A stretch of DNA of 64,000 nucleotides from CADEED01 sp963711635. Lineage in GTDB: Bacteria; Pseudomonadota; Gammaproteobacteria; Steroidobacterales; Steroidobacteraceae. The notes beneath the pieces are model-generated. The model was not told where the DNA came from. It saw only the letters and a list, made by a program, of their open reading frames with translations, and searched no databases. The DNA lies in NCBI GenBank assembly GCA_963711635.1, contig CAVQEZ010000001.1:124001-188000 (forward strand). Direction: 5' to 3'. The position numbers and the translations under genes are program-made. Position 1 is the stretch's first letter, and the number at the start of each line of letters is the position of its first letter. Positions 20,943 through 29,537 of the stretch are shown one piece after another.

Positions 20943-21602
20943 ATGAAACTGAGCCACGTCGCGTCCCTGGCAGCCGCTGCGCTGCTGCTCGCACTGACCG
21001 GCTGCGCATCCAGCGGCCCGCCGAAGCCGCCCAAACACATCTTCGAGACCACCTACAAGGATCCCGATGCCCGGCCCATGCAGGTACGCGGCGCCAGGGT
21101 GGTCGCGGCGGTGATGATCCAGGACCCGGCGGCGCGACGGCGCGCCGAAGACACGCTGGCGCGTGAAATCACCGCGCTCGGCGGCCAGGGAGTCGCCATG
21201 TACACACTGTCGCCGGTCAGTACGCCTGACAAGGAAGGCGAGACCAAGACGCGCGCCGCCGTGGAAGCCGCCGGTGCCACGGGCCTGGTGGTCATGCGGC
21301 CGGTGGACGTCAATCACCGCACCGTGCCCACCAACACGATTGCGTCCAATGACATGTACGGCGGTTACTGGGGTGGCTACTACGGAGTCGGCTGGAGCGA
21401 TCCCTGGGTGGACAAGGCACCGGACGTGCAGGTCGACATCGTGGTGACCGTCGAGACCTTCGTGTTCTCGTTGCCGCAGAACAAACTGGTCTGGACCGGC
21501 ACCAGCGAGTCGACGAATCCGAAGAATGCCGAAAAGCTGGTCCAGCAACTGGCGCAGGACTCGGTGCGCGAGTTGCACACGCTCGGCCTGCTCGCGCAGT
21601 AG
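20943..21602 (+). CDS. DUF4136-like lipoprotein
   Basis: 219 aa, intact. The lipobox is LLLALTGC (Cys21). The body has a repeated alpha/beta pattern (RAEDTLAREITALGGQGVAM, VEAAGATGLVVMRPVDVNHR) and an aromatic insert (DMYGGYWGGYYGVGWSDPW). The C-terminus QNKLVWTGTSESTNPKNAEK resembles DUF4136 lipoproteins. It stands 61 nt after the DUF3570 gene and converges with the glycoside hydrolase gene. Role unknown, probably outer-membrane associated. Confidence 0.7.
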   Translation: MKLSHVASLAAAALLLALTGCASSGPPKPPKHIFETTYKDPDARPMQVRGARVVAAVMIQDPAARRRAEDTLAREITALGGQGVAMYTLSPVSTPDKEGETKTRAAVEAAGATGLVVMRPVDVNHRTVPTNTIASNDMYGGYWGGYYGVGWSDPWVDKAPDVQVDIVVTVETFVFSLPQNKLVWTGTSESTNPKNAEKLVQQLAQDSVRELHTLGLLAQ

Positions 21603-21608
21603 CGCCAG

Positions 21609-23031
21609 TCAGTTCTCCAGCGATTTGCCGAACTGCAGTCCGCCGTCATGGAGCCCGATGTCCGTGAAGCGGCTTGCCGCAGGTCGATCATCTCCGCGCC
21701 GGCCAGCAACACCGGTCCATAGCCATGCGCGGCGAGCAGGTGCACGGGGCGGTACATGTAGAACATGGGATCCCAGCCCATGCCCGTGCCCACGCAGGTG
21801 CCCTCGACCTGGCCGCTGCGCATTCACCTTCGTCGCCACCGCGTTCCAGCCCAACGAGGCCGGTGGCCCGAATGCCTGGCGGTCCAGCCAGCCACGATTG
21901 ATGGCACGCGCGATGCCGAATACGAACATGGCGCTGGCCGAGGTCTCCTCGTAGGACTCGCGCCGGTCGAGCAACTGATGCCACAGACCGGCGTGGCCCT
22001 GGGTGGCGATCAAGCCCGGCGGCATGCGCGCGCAGCAGCTCGAGGATGCGCGCCCGCTGCGGATGATTTTCCGGCAGCACCTCGAGCAACTCCACGGTGG
22101 CCATGAGGGCCCAGCCATTGGCACGCGCCCAGTAAAAGGTCGGGTGATGCTCCATGCCCTGCACCCAGCCGTGCATGTAAAGGCCGCTTCTCGCTTGCAC
22201 GAACATGCGCTGCGCGAATTGCAGCATCTGCTTCGCCGCGTCGTCGTAGTAACGGCGCTCGCCGGTGAGTTTGCCGGCCTGCGCCAGGCACGGAACGCTC
22301 ATGTACAGGTCGTCCAGCCACAATGAGTTCGGCAGCGGGCGGTTGCGCGCCAGGGTTCCATCCTCCAGGCGGAACTGGCCCGTCGACACGTACTTCACGT
22401 AGTTGTCGATCCACGGGCGGAGCTTGCCGCCGGCGAGCCCGGCGCGTTCGGCCTTGATCAGCGCCGCGCACATGGCGCCCGAGTCGTCGAGACGGCGCCG
22501 GCAGCAGGATGGCGCGCAGCGGTATGCCATGCGCCGGCATGGGGTAGTTAGCCGCCGTGGTGCCGGCGGGCAGCTGCTCGCGCATGTGCGCGGCCAGCGT
22601 CGCGATCGCCGAGAGCCGCTGCATCGGTGTACTGGCGGTAGCGCGCGTCGCCCGTGATCTGCGGCGGAACGCAGCATGCCCGCGTAGGTCACACCCCATT
22701 CATAAGTCAGGATCTGAAAATCGGTGCGCGCCAGGGAAACTTCGGCCGGCAGCCGGTTCAGGTCCGTCACCGCTTCGCCGGTGGCGGCATCGAGCACGGC
22801 CACGGGCGCGGCCTGGTCCACATAGGCATGCACGCGCTCGAGGATGCCGCGAATGGAGTCTTCGCTCGCCAGCTCGTAGGGCGTGGGGTAATCGACCTTC
22901 AGCCGCCCCGAGTAGACGCCGGGATCCGCCTGCGGCGAGGTATGAACCTGTTTGGGAGTGGACTGGGCCGCGGCGACCGCGGCAAACAGCATCGAAATGA
23001 CGAACGCACAAAAGTTGCGGGCAATACGCAT
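21609..23031 (-). CDS. GH88/GH105-type unsaturated glucuronyl/rhamnogalacturonyl hydrolase (frameshifted)
   Basis: Starts at ATG 23031 with signal peptide MRIARNFCAFVISMLFAAVA. The six-hairpin family pattern is visible in pieces: LPNSLWLDDLYMSVPCLAQA, LYMHGWVQGMEHHPTFYWAR and ANGWALMATVELLEVLPENH. Then come LWHQLLDRRESYEETSASAM, FVFGIARAINRGWLD, and VEGTCVGTGMGWDPMFYMYR. Frame changes lie near 22650, 22500, 22030, 21820 and 21670; the last frame ends at TGA 21609. About 474 aa. Known activity: hydrolysis of unsaturated oligosaccharides released by pectate or rhamnogalacturonan lyases. The PL3 pectate lyase at 55.5 kb would make such products. Confidence 0.78.
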
Positions 23032-23081
23032 GGGACCCTCGTTGTTGTAGTCACCGAAGGTCCGCGTACTTCGGCGCGCAA

Positions 23082-23143
23082 GATTACCCCGGCAGGGGAC
23101 TTTTTACCCTGGCGGGGGATTTTCTCATCCTGGCGGGGCCAGG
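23082..23143 (-). repeat. Three imperfect tandem copies of a ~20-bp GC-rich unit
   Basis: On the minus strand: CCCCGCCAGGATGAGAAAAT, then CCCCGCCAGGGTAAAAAGTC, then CCCTGCCGGGGTAATC. Each unit pairs a GC block with an A-rich block at a spacing of about two helical turns. It fills the gap between the apbE stop (23125) and the hydrolase start (23031), so it could be an operator for the hydrolase gene or a 3' element of apbE. Confidence 0.55.
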
Positions 23144-24131
23144 CCTTTCGAGTAGTACACCCTGCCATCCGGCGCGACCGCGACGGCGTCGACATCGGGC
23201 AAGGTGTCGATGAACTCGATGCCCTCCTCCGGACCCATGATGAACACGCTCTTGGTGAGCGCATCGGTGCGCGTGGCAGAGCCGCTGATGACGGTCACGC
23301 TGCGGCACTTGCGCGCCGAGTCGCCGGTCCTGGGATCGATGATGTGATGAAAGCGCGTGCCGTTCTCGTCGAAGTAGCGCTCGTAGTCACCCGAGGTCGA
23401 AAACGCCGTATCGGTGAGCGGCAGGCGCAGGAACACCTTGCCCTCGTGGTCCGGATCGCGCACCCCGACCATCCACGGCTTGCCGAAGCGGTCGCCGATG
23501 ATGCGGGTGTCACCGCCCGCGTTGACCATGGCGCGTGTGAAGCCCTGCTTCTGCAGGATCTCGATGCCGCGATCCACCGAGTAGCCCTTGGCGATGCCGC
23601 CCAGGTCGATGCGCATGCCCGGGCGGGCGAAGTACACGGTGGACTTCCTTTCGTCGAGCACCATGTGGCGCCAGTTGATCCCCGGTAAGGCGGCATCGAT
23701 GGCCTTCCGATCGGGGTGCACGCCGCTTCTTGAAGTCGTAGAGATAGCCGACGCTGGCATAGGTGATATCGAACGCGCCGTGCGTGAGCTCGGAGTACCT
23801 GCACGGATTCCTGCAGCAGCCTGAACAGCTCCGTGCTGATCTTCACGGGATGTTTGGCGGCCTCGCGGTTCACCAGCGACATCTCGGTGTCTTCTTTCCA
23901 GGTGCTCATGAGGCGATCGATGCGCTTCATGTCGTCAAATACCGACGTTATGGCGGCCTCACCCTTCGCGCGATCCTCGCTCCACAACTCGACCGCGCAG
24001 CGAGTTCCCATGATGGATTCGTCGCGCGTCACCCAGTCGGCATGCGCAACGACCGGCATGCAAGCCGCCAGCAGGACGAGGCGGAACCCGATTGCGCGCA
24101 CCCGGTCGAAGATGCATGTTCGTGTTTGCAT
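23125..24131 (-). CDS. apbE: FAD:protein FMN transferase ApbE (frameshifted)
   Basis: I choose ATG 24131; two upstream in-frame ATGs (24161, 24194) have no better ribosome site. The signal peptide includes AIGFRLVLLAACMPVVAHAD. The enzyme starts ESIMGTRCAVELW, then slips near 23800 and 23725 (joining through YSELTHGAFDITYASVGYLY). It continues with MRIDLGGIAKGYSVDRGIEI, RAMVNAGGDTRIIGDRFG, FHHIIDPRTGDSARKCRSVT and ATRTDALTKSVFIMG, all ApbE motifs including the metal and flavin sites. About 335 aa. Known reaction: covalent transfer of FMN from FAD to a Thr of an exported protein. The target in this cluster is not visible. It is possibly linked to the DUF4266/DUF3570 genes. Confidence 0.88.
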
Positions 24132-24196
24132 GGTGGCGATTATGCCGCCATGCTTCGTCATCGCAATCGCGACCACTCTTTCAGAGGACAGCAACG

Positions 24197-25030
24197 ATGA
24201 AGAAACTGCTCGTCACGCTTTTCGCCGCGCTCGTGGCCACTCAGGCAGCGCCTGCCTTGGCCAGCGCGCGCGAGGAAGCACGGCTCATCGAAGCTTCGGG
24301 CGTGCTCGAAGAATTGTTTGCTCAACGCGACACCTCGATTCCCGAAAGCCTGATGGCGCGAGCCTACGGCGTCGCGGTCATCCCGAACGTGGTGAAGGTC
24401 GCCGCGGTCGTGGGCGGCCGGCGCGGCAGCGGCGCCATGGTCGTTCGTGACGCCAACGGCAAGTTCAGCGATCCCATCATGGTCTCGCTGACCGGCGGCA
24501 ATGTCGGCTGGCAGATCGGCGTGCAGTCCACCGACATCGTGCTGGTGTTCACCACTGCCAAGGGCATCGAGGGCATCGCCGACGGCAAGCTCACCCTGGG
24601 CGCCGATGCCTCGGTGGCCGCGGGCCCCGTGGGACGGGCTGCCTCGGCGAGCACGGATCAGAACTTCACGGCCGAGGTGTACTCGTATTCGCGCAATCGC
24701 GGGCTGTTCGCCGGCATCGCGCTCGACGGCAGCATCCTCGCCATCGACAGCAAGTCGAACAAGGGCCTGTACGGCAAGAGCGCTCCCGCCTCCGACATCA
24801 TCGCGCGCCGCGTTTCCACCGACCTGGACGCCGCCAAGCGATTCGAGCGCGCCATCCTCGCCAGCACCGCCGGTCATGCGATCAGCTCGACCAGCGCCAG
24901 CAATGCGAAGACTGCACCGGACTCGGCCGGCGCACAGGGCACCGAAGAGCCGCCCGCGGCCGCGCCACCGGCCGGAGCGACCACGTTTCCCATGGAAGAT
25001 TCGCAACCCGGGGCCGAACCGCCGCGCTGA
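24197..25030 (+). CDS. SYLF/YSC84 lipid-binding domain protein
   Basis: 277 aa from ATG 24197 (GAGGACAGC upstream). The signal peptide MKKLLVTLFAALVATQAAPA LA is followed by the SYLF domain: ESLMARAYGVAVIPNVVKVA, GRRGSGAMVVRDANGKFSDP, TGGNVGWQIGVQSTDIVLVF, and YSRNRGLFAGIALDGSILA. The C-terminal 45 residues are a Pro/Ala/Ser-rich tail. The family binds phosphoinositides in eukaryotes; the bacterial role is unclear and the location is periplasmic. It is divergent from apbE across a 65-bp gap and has its own terminator. Confidence 0.85.
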   Translation: MKKLLVTLFAALVATQAAPALASAREEARLIEASGVLEELFAQRDTSIPESLMARAYGVAVIPNVVKVAAVVGGRRGSGAMVVRDANGKFSDPIMVSLTGGNVGWQIGVQSTDIVLVFTTAKGIEGIADGKLTLGADASVAAGPVGRAASASTDQNFTAEVYSYSRNRGLFAGIALDGSILAIDSKSNKGLYGKSAPASDIIARRVSTDLDAAKRFERAILASTAGHAISSTSASNAKTAPDSAGAQGTEEPPAAAPPAGATTFPMEDSQPGAEPPR

Positions 25031-25064
25031 ACCAGCGCGCGCGAGGTTGTTAGACGTCGAAAGC

Positions 25065-25098
25065 AACGGCGGCCATCGGAGAAGATGGCCGCCGTTTT
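25065..25098 (+). terminator. Rho-independent terminator after the SYLF gene
   Basis: CGGCGGCCATC (25067-25077) pairs perfectly with GATGGCCGCCG (25084-25094) over a 6-nt loop and is followed by TTTT. It lies 35 nt after the stop and just before the dienelactone hydrolase gene. Confidence 0.85.
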
Positions 25099-25114
25099 CA
25101 TGTGAGGAAAGGTC

Positions 25115-25825
25115 ATGCGCGAGCAGTACATCGAATACCGCGACGGAGAAGCGCTGCTCGAAGGCTTTCTCTGCTACGACGAATCGCAGCCGGGACCACG
25201 GCCCGCGGTGCTCATCAATCATGCCTGGGAAGGCCGCGATGAGTTCGTGGAGCGCAAGGCCCGGCGACTCGCGTGGCAGGGCTACGCCTGTTTCGCGGCC
25301 GACAACTTCGGCAAGGGCAGACGCGGCACCACGAATGAGGAATGCAGCGCTCTCATGACACCGTTCATGAAGGACCGCCGCATGCTGCTCGGACGGCTGC
25401 GCGCGGGGCTCGCCACGGTCCAGTCGCTGCCCTTCGTCGACGCACGGCGTGTCGCCGTCATGGGTTTCTGCTTCGGTGGACTGTGCGCCCTGGATCTGGC
25501 GCGCAGCGACGCCGAGATCCGCGGGGCCGTGAGTTTTCACGGCATCCTCAAATCTTCCGGGCTCACGGAACCGAAAATTCGCGCGCGGGTACTCATGCTG
25601 CATGGCTTTGACGATCCGATGGCTCCGCCCGACGACCTGCTCGCGGCGGCCAGGGAATTCAGCGCCGCAGGCGCAGACTGGCAGCTGCATGCCTACGGCC
25701 AGACGGTGCATGCATTCACGAATCCCAAGGCGAACAGCCGGGCCGGCGGCATGCAATATGACGAAACCGCGGACCGGCGCTCATGGCATGCGCTGGAAGA
25801 GTTCCTGGCCGAAGTACTCAAATAG
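25115..25825 (+). CDS. Dienelactone hydrolase family protein
   Basis: 236 aa, cytoplasmic, with TGAGGAAAGGTC before ATG 25115. This alpha/beta hydrolase has a cysteine nucleophile in VMGFCFGGLCALDLA, the dienelactone hydrolase signature. The acid is in LHGFDDPMAPPDDLL and the histidine in QTVHAFTNPKANSRAGGMQY. Such enzymes open lactone rings in aromatic degradation or act as general esterases. No degradation genes lie next to it, so the substrate is unknown. Confidence 0.9.
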   Translation: MREQYIEYRDGEALLEGFLCYDESQPGPRPAVLINHAWEGRDEFVERKARRLAWQGYACFAADNFGKGRRGTTNEECSALMTPFMKDRRMLLGRLRAGLATVQSLPFVDARRVAVMGFCFGGLCALDLARSDAEIRGAVSFHGILKSSGLTEPKIRARVLMLHGFDDPMAPPDDLLAAAREFSAAGADWQLHAYGQTVHAFTNPKANSRAGGMQYDETADRRSWHALEEFLAEVLK

Positions 25826-25834
25826 ACGACCAAT

Positions 25835-25859
25835 GGCCACGTCGCGTGCTAGCGTGGCC
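25835..25859 (+). terminator. Terminator-like hairpin after the dienelactone hydrolase gene
   Basis: GGCCACG (25835-25841) pairs with CGTGGCC (25853-25859) across an 11-nt loop, starting 10 nt after the stop. Only a short TTG follows, so termination may be weak. Confidence 0.45.
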
Positions 25860-25885
25860 TTGCAATCACGTGAGGGGCGGAGCGC

Positions 25886-26605
25886 ATGAAAAAGATTCCG
25901 GTGATCGTGCTCGTGGTTCTCGGACTCATGTTCGCGGGCATGGCGGAAGCCGCCAAGCCGAAGAAGCGCACGCGCAACGCCAACCGCGTCGGCCCCTACG
26001 GCACGGTTCAGGTCGGCATGAGCACCTATGGCGGCGACCAGAGCGCCGACGAACAATCCCTGCTCGATCTGTTCACCAATGCGGGCGTGCCCGTGCAGAA
26101 CGCCACTGCCAGCACCGACGATTCGGACATCGGCTACCTGGCATCCTTCGGCTACCGTTTCAATCGCTACATCGCGTTCGAGCTCGGGCTCGCGCAATAC
26201 GGTTCGCTCGAATCCACCGGTCACGCCGAAGTCGACATACCCAATGACGGACAGGGCTTCATTCCCGCCAACCTGGAATACTCGTTCAACGTCGGCGGTC
26301 CATTGATCTCGGCGGTCGGCACCCTGCCCATCGGCGAGAAATTCGAGGTGTATGCACGCCTCGGATTCCTGTTCGCGAGCGTCGAGCGGGAATTCTCCTC
26401 GCGCATCGGCGGCGAGCGCGGCGTCAGCGGCAGCGCCAAGGGCGACTCGCAGGTACCGGTGTACGGCGTGGGCCTCACCTGGAATATCAACCAGGTCTAC
26501 TCGATCCGCGGCGAGTACCAGCTCCTCAGCGATGTCGGCCAGGACGGGCGCACCGGCACCGAGGACCTGAAGACACTTTCGCTCGGCATGCTCATGCGGT
26601 TCTAG
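25886..26605 (+). CDS. Outer-membrane beta-barrel (porin/OmpA-barrel-like) protein
   Basis: 239 aa from ATG 25886 with GAGGGGCGGAG upstream. Signal peptide MKKIPVIVLVVLGLMFAGMA. A basic stretch (KPKKRTRNANR) is followed by alternating strands: YGTVQVGMSTYGGDQ, IGYLASFGYRFNRYIAFELG, FEVYARLGFLFASVEREF and YSIRGEYQLLSDVG. It ends LGMLMRF*, the aromatic terminus recognised by the Bam machinery. It is a small eight-stranded-type barrel with no OmpA peptidoglycan domain. Monocistronic by layout. Confidence 0.82.
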   Translation: MKKIPVIVLVVLGLMFAGMAEAAKPKKRTRNANRVGPYGTVQVGMSTYGGDQSADEQSLLDLFTNAGVPVQNATASTDDSDIGYLASFGYRFNRYIAFELGLAQYGSLESTGHAEVDIPNDGQGFIPANLEYSFNVGGPLISAVGTLPIGEKFEVYARLGFLFASVEREFSSRIGGERGVSGSAKGDSQVPVYGVGLTWNINQVYSIRGEYQLLSDVGQDGRTGTEDLKTLSLGMLMRF

Positions 26606-27606
26606 CCGCCGCTGCGGCCGATATCGCTCTGCTCGAGAGTGCCCGCGTCGATTTTCTCGTTGAGCTCACGCGCGCGCCGCTCGATCTCGTCGAAGTCGTT
26701 GCCGGCCTGGCGCCGGATCACGTCCACCGACGTTTCGAACGGCTGACACTGCGTGTCGATATTGCAGAAAAGCCGTTTCCACTCGGACATGGACTTGCAG
26801 TCCGGTTCACGCTGGCAGGCCGCCAGCGGCCATATCCATTGCTGCTTGCGCGCCTCGGCGGCGTCGTCTCCGGCCAGGTTCGCAGCCACGTCGCCGAGTT
26901 GCGCCATGACATTCGGATCGCGCGAGCGCAGCGAATCGAATGCCAGGCGCCGTGCCTCGTCACGCGCGGCGCGCGACACCTCGCTGTCCCGACTGCGGCC
27001 CTGCAGGGCCTTGGCGAGCGCGGCCGAGGCTTGCGCCCTCGGGTAGTTGGCCGCGAGGGCCGCGTCCAGCCACTCGCGTGAGCTGCCGAAGGGCGGCCGC
27101 TCCGCGCTGCGCAGGCGCTCACAATGCTTCTGGATGTCGCTCACGTCGTCGGGCGTGAACACCGGACGTATCGCCGTGAGTTGCTGGGCCTCGTCGAGCG
27201 TGCGATGGCGCACCGTGCCGTTCGCCTGGTGCACGATGAAGTACCAGTCGTACAGCGACTCGCAATAACTCAGTGCACTCGACAGGTAGTACTGCGCCGC
27301 CGCGTCGCCCTGCTGTGCCTGCGCGTACAGGGACTGCGCGAAATCCCAGTAATCATCCGCGGCGCGCATGCGGGCCTGGTAGTCCGCGGTTTCCGCGGGC
27401 TGTGCCGGTTGAACAGGCGCTGCCTGCTCGCGCACGGTGGCGTTCGACTTGCGCGCCGGCGTCCGTGGCACCTCTGGCGCAGCGGCGGTGACTCGCGGGC
27501 CCTGTCCCTGCACTGGGGCCGCCTCCGGCAACGGCTCGCGCGCCCACCACCAGACACCCGCCATCACCAGCGCGGCGCAGATTATCGTGAGTACGCCTCG
27601 ATGCAT
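26602..27606 (-). CDS. Membrane-anchored periplasmic protein of unknown function
   Basis: 334 aa from ATG 27606, preceded by AAGGAGG 7 nt away (an upstream in-frame ATG exists but has no ribosome site). One membrane segment, VLTIICAALVMAGVWWWA, then a Pro/Ala-rich linker and a helical domain with Sel1/TPR-like spacing (AQQGDAAAQYYLSSALSYCE; NYPRAQASAALAKALQGRSR). Paired cysteines occur in ACQREPDCKS and FCNIDTQCQPF, suggesting disulfides in the periplasm. The stop overlaps that of the convergent barrel gene by 4 nt. Function not recognised. Confidence 0.78.
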   Translation of the reverse strand: MHRGVLTIICAALVMAGVWWWAREPLPEAAPVQGQGPRVTAAAPEVPRTPARKSNATVREQAAPVQPAQPAETADYQARMRAADDYWDFAQSLYAQAQQGDAAAQYYLSSALSYCESLYDWYFIVHQANGTVRHRTLDEAQQLTAIRPVFTPDDVSDIQKHCERLRSAERPPFGSSREWLDAALAANYPRAQASAALAKALQGRSRDSEVSRAARDEARRLAFDSLRSRDPNVMAQLGDVAANLAGDDAAEARKQQWIWPLAACQREPDCKSMSEWKRLFCNIDTQCQPFETSVDVIRRQAGNDFDEIERRARELNEKIDAGTLEQSDIGRSGG

Positions 27607-27672
27607 CAGCGCCTCCTTGCGTTGCCGGATCTTACCAGCGAGCATTCGCGGCAGTTCCGGGGAGCCAACAAC

Positions 27673-28056
27673 ATGAAGAATTTTCTCGCCGTGATAGCGG
27701 GTCTCGCCTTCACGATCGCCATCGCCGTGGGTCTGGATTACGTCATGCACACCACTGGCGTGTTCAGCTACGAGGCCAGCGACATGACCACCAGCGACTG
27801 GCTGCTGGCGATGTCCTACCGGCTCGTGGGGGCCATCGGCGGTGGCTGGATCACCGCGAAGCTGGCGCAATCGCGGCCGCTGTTCTTCGCCATCGTGTTA
27901 GGCATCATCGGCACGGTCATCGGTCTGGCCGGCCTGCTGGTTGCGTGGCAGGCCAGCCCGGCGCTGGGACCGTTGTGGTACCCGCTGGTGCTGGTCGTGA
28001 CCGCAGTACCCTGCACCTGGCTCGGCGGGAAATTCGCGAATCGGCCGCATGGCTGA
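27673..28056 (+). CDS. Small inner-membrane protein, four membrane segments
   Basis: 127 aa from ATG 27673 (MKNFLAVIAGLAFTIAIAVG). Hydrophobic segments are at about residues 3-22, 45-65, 72-92 and 98-118; glycine-rich VGAIGGGWITAKLAQ lies between them. It overlaps the start of the AlkD-like gene by 8 nt, so the two are translated together. No family name assigned. Confidence 0.78.
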   Translation: MKNFLAVIAGLAFTIAIAVGLDYVMHTTGVFSYEASDMTTSDWLLAMSYRLVGAIGGGWITAKLAQSRPLFFAIVLGIIGTVIGLAGLLVAWQASPALGPLWYPLVLVVTAVPCTWLGGKFANRPHG

Positions 28057-28762
28057 TCCGCGCGTAGCCGGCGCACTTGCCTGGCTGAAGAAACACTCTT
28101 CCAAGGCCGTGCGTGACGGCATGGCGCGCTATGCGATCCCGAACGAGCACGCGCTCGGCGTGCGCATGGGCGACATCCAGAAGTTAGCCAGGCAGCTGGG
28201 CCGCGATCACGCGCTGGCGCTGGCCTTGTGGAAGACCGGCGTGTACGAGGCGCGCATGCTCACCGCCTATGTCGACGAGCCGGAGCGCGTGACGCCGGCA
28301 CAGATGGACGCGCAGGCGCGCGACTTCGACAACTGGGCGATCTGCGACACGCTGTGCTTCGCGCTGTGGGTGCGCACGCCGCTGGCTTTCGCAAAGATCC
28401 GCAAGTGGGCCGGCCACCGCGATGAATTCGTGAAACGCGCGGCATTCGCGTTACTCGCGAGCGTGGCGCTCAAGGACCGGACCGCGCGCGACGCCGAGTT
28501 CCTGCGCGGCCTGAAGCTCATCGAAAAGGCGGCGACCGACGACCGCAATTTCGTGAAGAAAGGCGTCAACTGGGCGCTGCGCGGCGTCGGCGAGCGCAAT
28601 CTCGCGCTCAACGCGGCCGCGGTGAAGCTCGCGAACAAACTCGCACAGGCGGCCGAGCCGGCGCCGCGGTGGATCGGCAAGGATGCGCTGCGCCAGTTGG
28701 GCAGCGCCGCCACGCAGCGCCGGCTGCAGAGAAAATCTCAGGCCACCGCGAACATCAGCTGA
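28049..28762 (+). CDS. AlkD-like DNA alkylation repair protein
   Basis: 237 aa, all-helical HEAT-like repeat protein. The motif DFDNWAICDTLCFALWVRTP carries the conserved Asp and Trp of the AlkD family, and NFVKKGVNWALRGVGERN matches its later repeat. Known role: excision of N3- and N7-alkylpurines without base flipping. The C-terminus is basic (RRLQRKS), suited to DNA binding. Its 3' end overlaps the convergent BTAD regulator gene by 25 nt. Confidence 0.88.
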   Translation: MADPRVAGALAWLKKHSSKAVRDGMARYAIPNEHALGVRMGDIQKLARQLGRDHALALALWKTGVYEARMLTAYVDEPERVTPAQMDAQARDFDNWAICDTLCFALWVRTPLAFAKIRKWAGHRDEFVKRAAFALLASVALKDRTARDAEFLRGLKLIEKAATDDRNFVKKGVNWALRGVGERNLALNAAAVKLANKLAQAAEPAPRWIGKDALRQLGSAATQRRLQRKSQATANIS

Positions 28763-29295
28763 GGCATGAGCTCGTTGGCCCGCGACTGGCGCCTTTCGGC
28801 GCCAGCCTGGGCGACGAGTTTCTCCAGACGCGTGCGTGTGGCCAATGCCCAGGGGCTGGGATCGTCCCCGAGGAACGGGCCGTGATACAGACCCAGCGCG
28901 TCATGCAGCGAATCCACATCGCGCGCCGCGCGCAGTGCGCGTTCGAACTCCCATAAATCCACGCGGCACAGTTGCGGGTCGAGCGTCAGGCGCCCGGCAC
29001 ACAGGCGCACCGCCTCCTGGCAACGCAGCAACCGGCGCAGGCGATGCAGCGTGGTGGTAAAGGCACGATAGGCATCGAAGCCATCGGCTTCGGGCCACAG
29101 CGAATCCGAAAGACTGGCGACGCTGACGCCGCGCCCGCCGGCCGAGATCAGCGCGCTCAGCAGCTCCAGCGCGCGCATCGGGGCGCGTCCCTTGAAGCGC
29201 AGCGGGGCGCCATCGAGCACCAGCTCGAAACGGCCCAGGGTGTAGATGACGATGCGTGGCCTGGTTGAAGTCGCGAAGGAAACATCCGGGAACAT
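28738..29295 (-). CDS. Short SARP/BTAD-type winged-helix regulator
   Basis: 185 aa from ATG 29295 with AAGGAGG 7 nt upstream. The N-terminal half looks like the OmpR-like winged helix of SARP regulators: IVIYTLGRFELVLDGAPLRF, MRALELLSALISAGGRGVSV, SLSDSLWPEADGFDAYRAFT, TLHRLRRLLRC. A short C-terminal helical part resembles only the start of a BTAD domain (DALGLYHGPFLGDDPSPWAL). It lacks the NTPase and TPR parts of large AfsR/SARP proteins. Cytoplasmic transcription factor; the target is unknown, but the divergent region next to the peptidase gene is a candidate. Confidence 0.75.
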   Translation of the reverse strand: MFPDVSFATSTRPRIVIYTLGRFELVLDGAPLRFKGRAPMRALELLSALISAGGRGVSVASLSDSLWPEADGFDAYRAFTTTLHRLRRLLRCQEAVRLCAGRLTLDPQLCRVDLWEFERALRAARDVDSLHDALGLYHGPFLGDDPSPWALATRTRLEKLVAQAGAERRQSRANELMPQLMFAVA

Positions 29296-29346
29296 GAGCT
29301 CGCCTCCTTGTTGGTGGAGACGACTGTTTAAGGAAATTCCCTCCGG

Positions 29347-29375
29347 GAAGTCCTCAGGCGTTGTTGAGGGACTTC
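29347..29375. promoter_or_regulatory. Inverted repeat upstream of the BTAD regulator
   Basis: GAAGTCCTCA (29347-29356) pairs with TGAGGGACTTC (29365-29375) with a single bulge and an 8-nt loop, about 52 bp upstream of the regulator's start codon. It could be an operator (autoregulation) or a leader hairpin. No other feature is seen in the 29296-29537 spacer. Confidence 0.35.
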
Positions 29376-29537
29376 TATACTTTTCATGAACCGTGGCGAA
29401 TCAAGGAGTTAGCGGAGGGTAAGTCAGACGTAAGTTTTCTGTTACCACCTGCCCTCACGATATTCCGCCCCGGGTCAGGGGGCGTCGAACCAGAAAAATC
29501 AGTGATGCAGCCTTCCGCCACACGCTTTCGAGCCCAC

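Noticed and set aside
24158..25756. 532-codon minus-strand open frame
   Set aside because: Runs antisense through both the SYLF and dienelactone hydrolase genes and their terminator.
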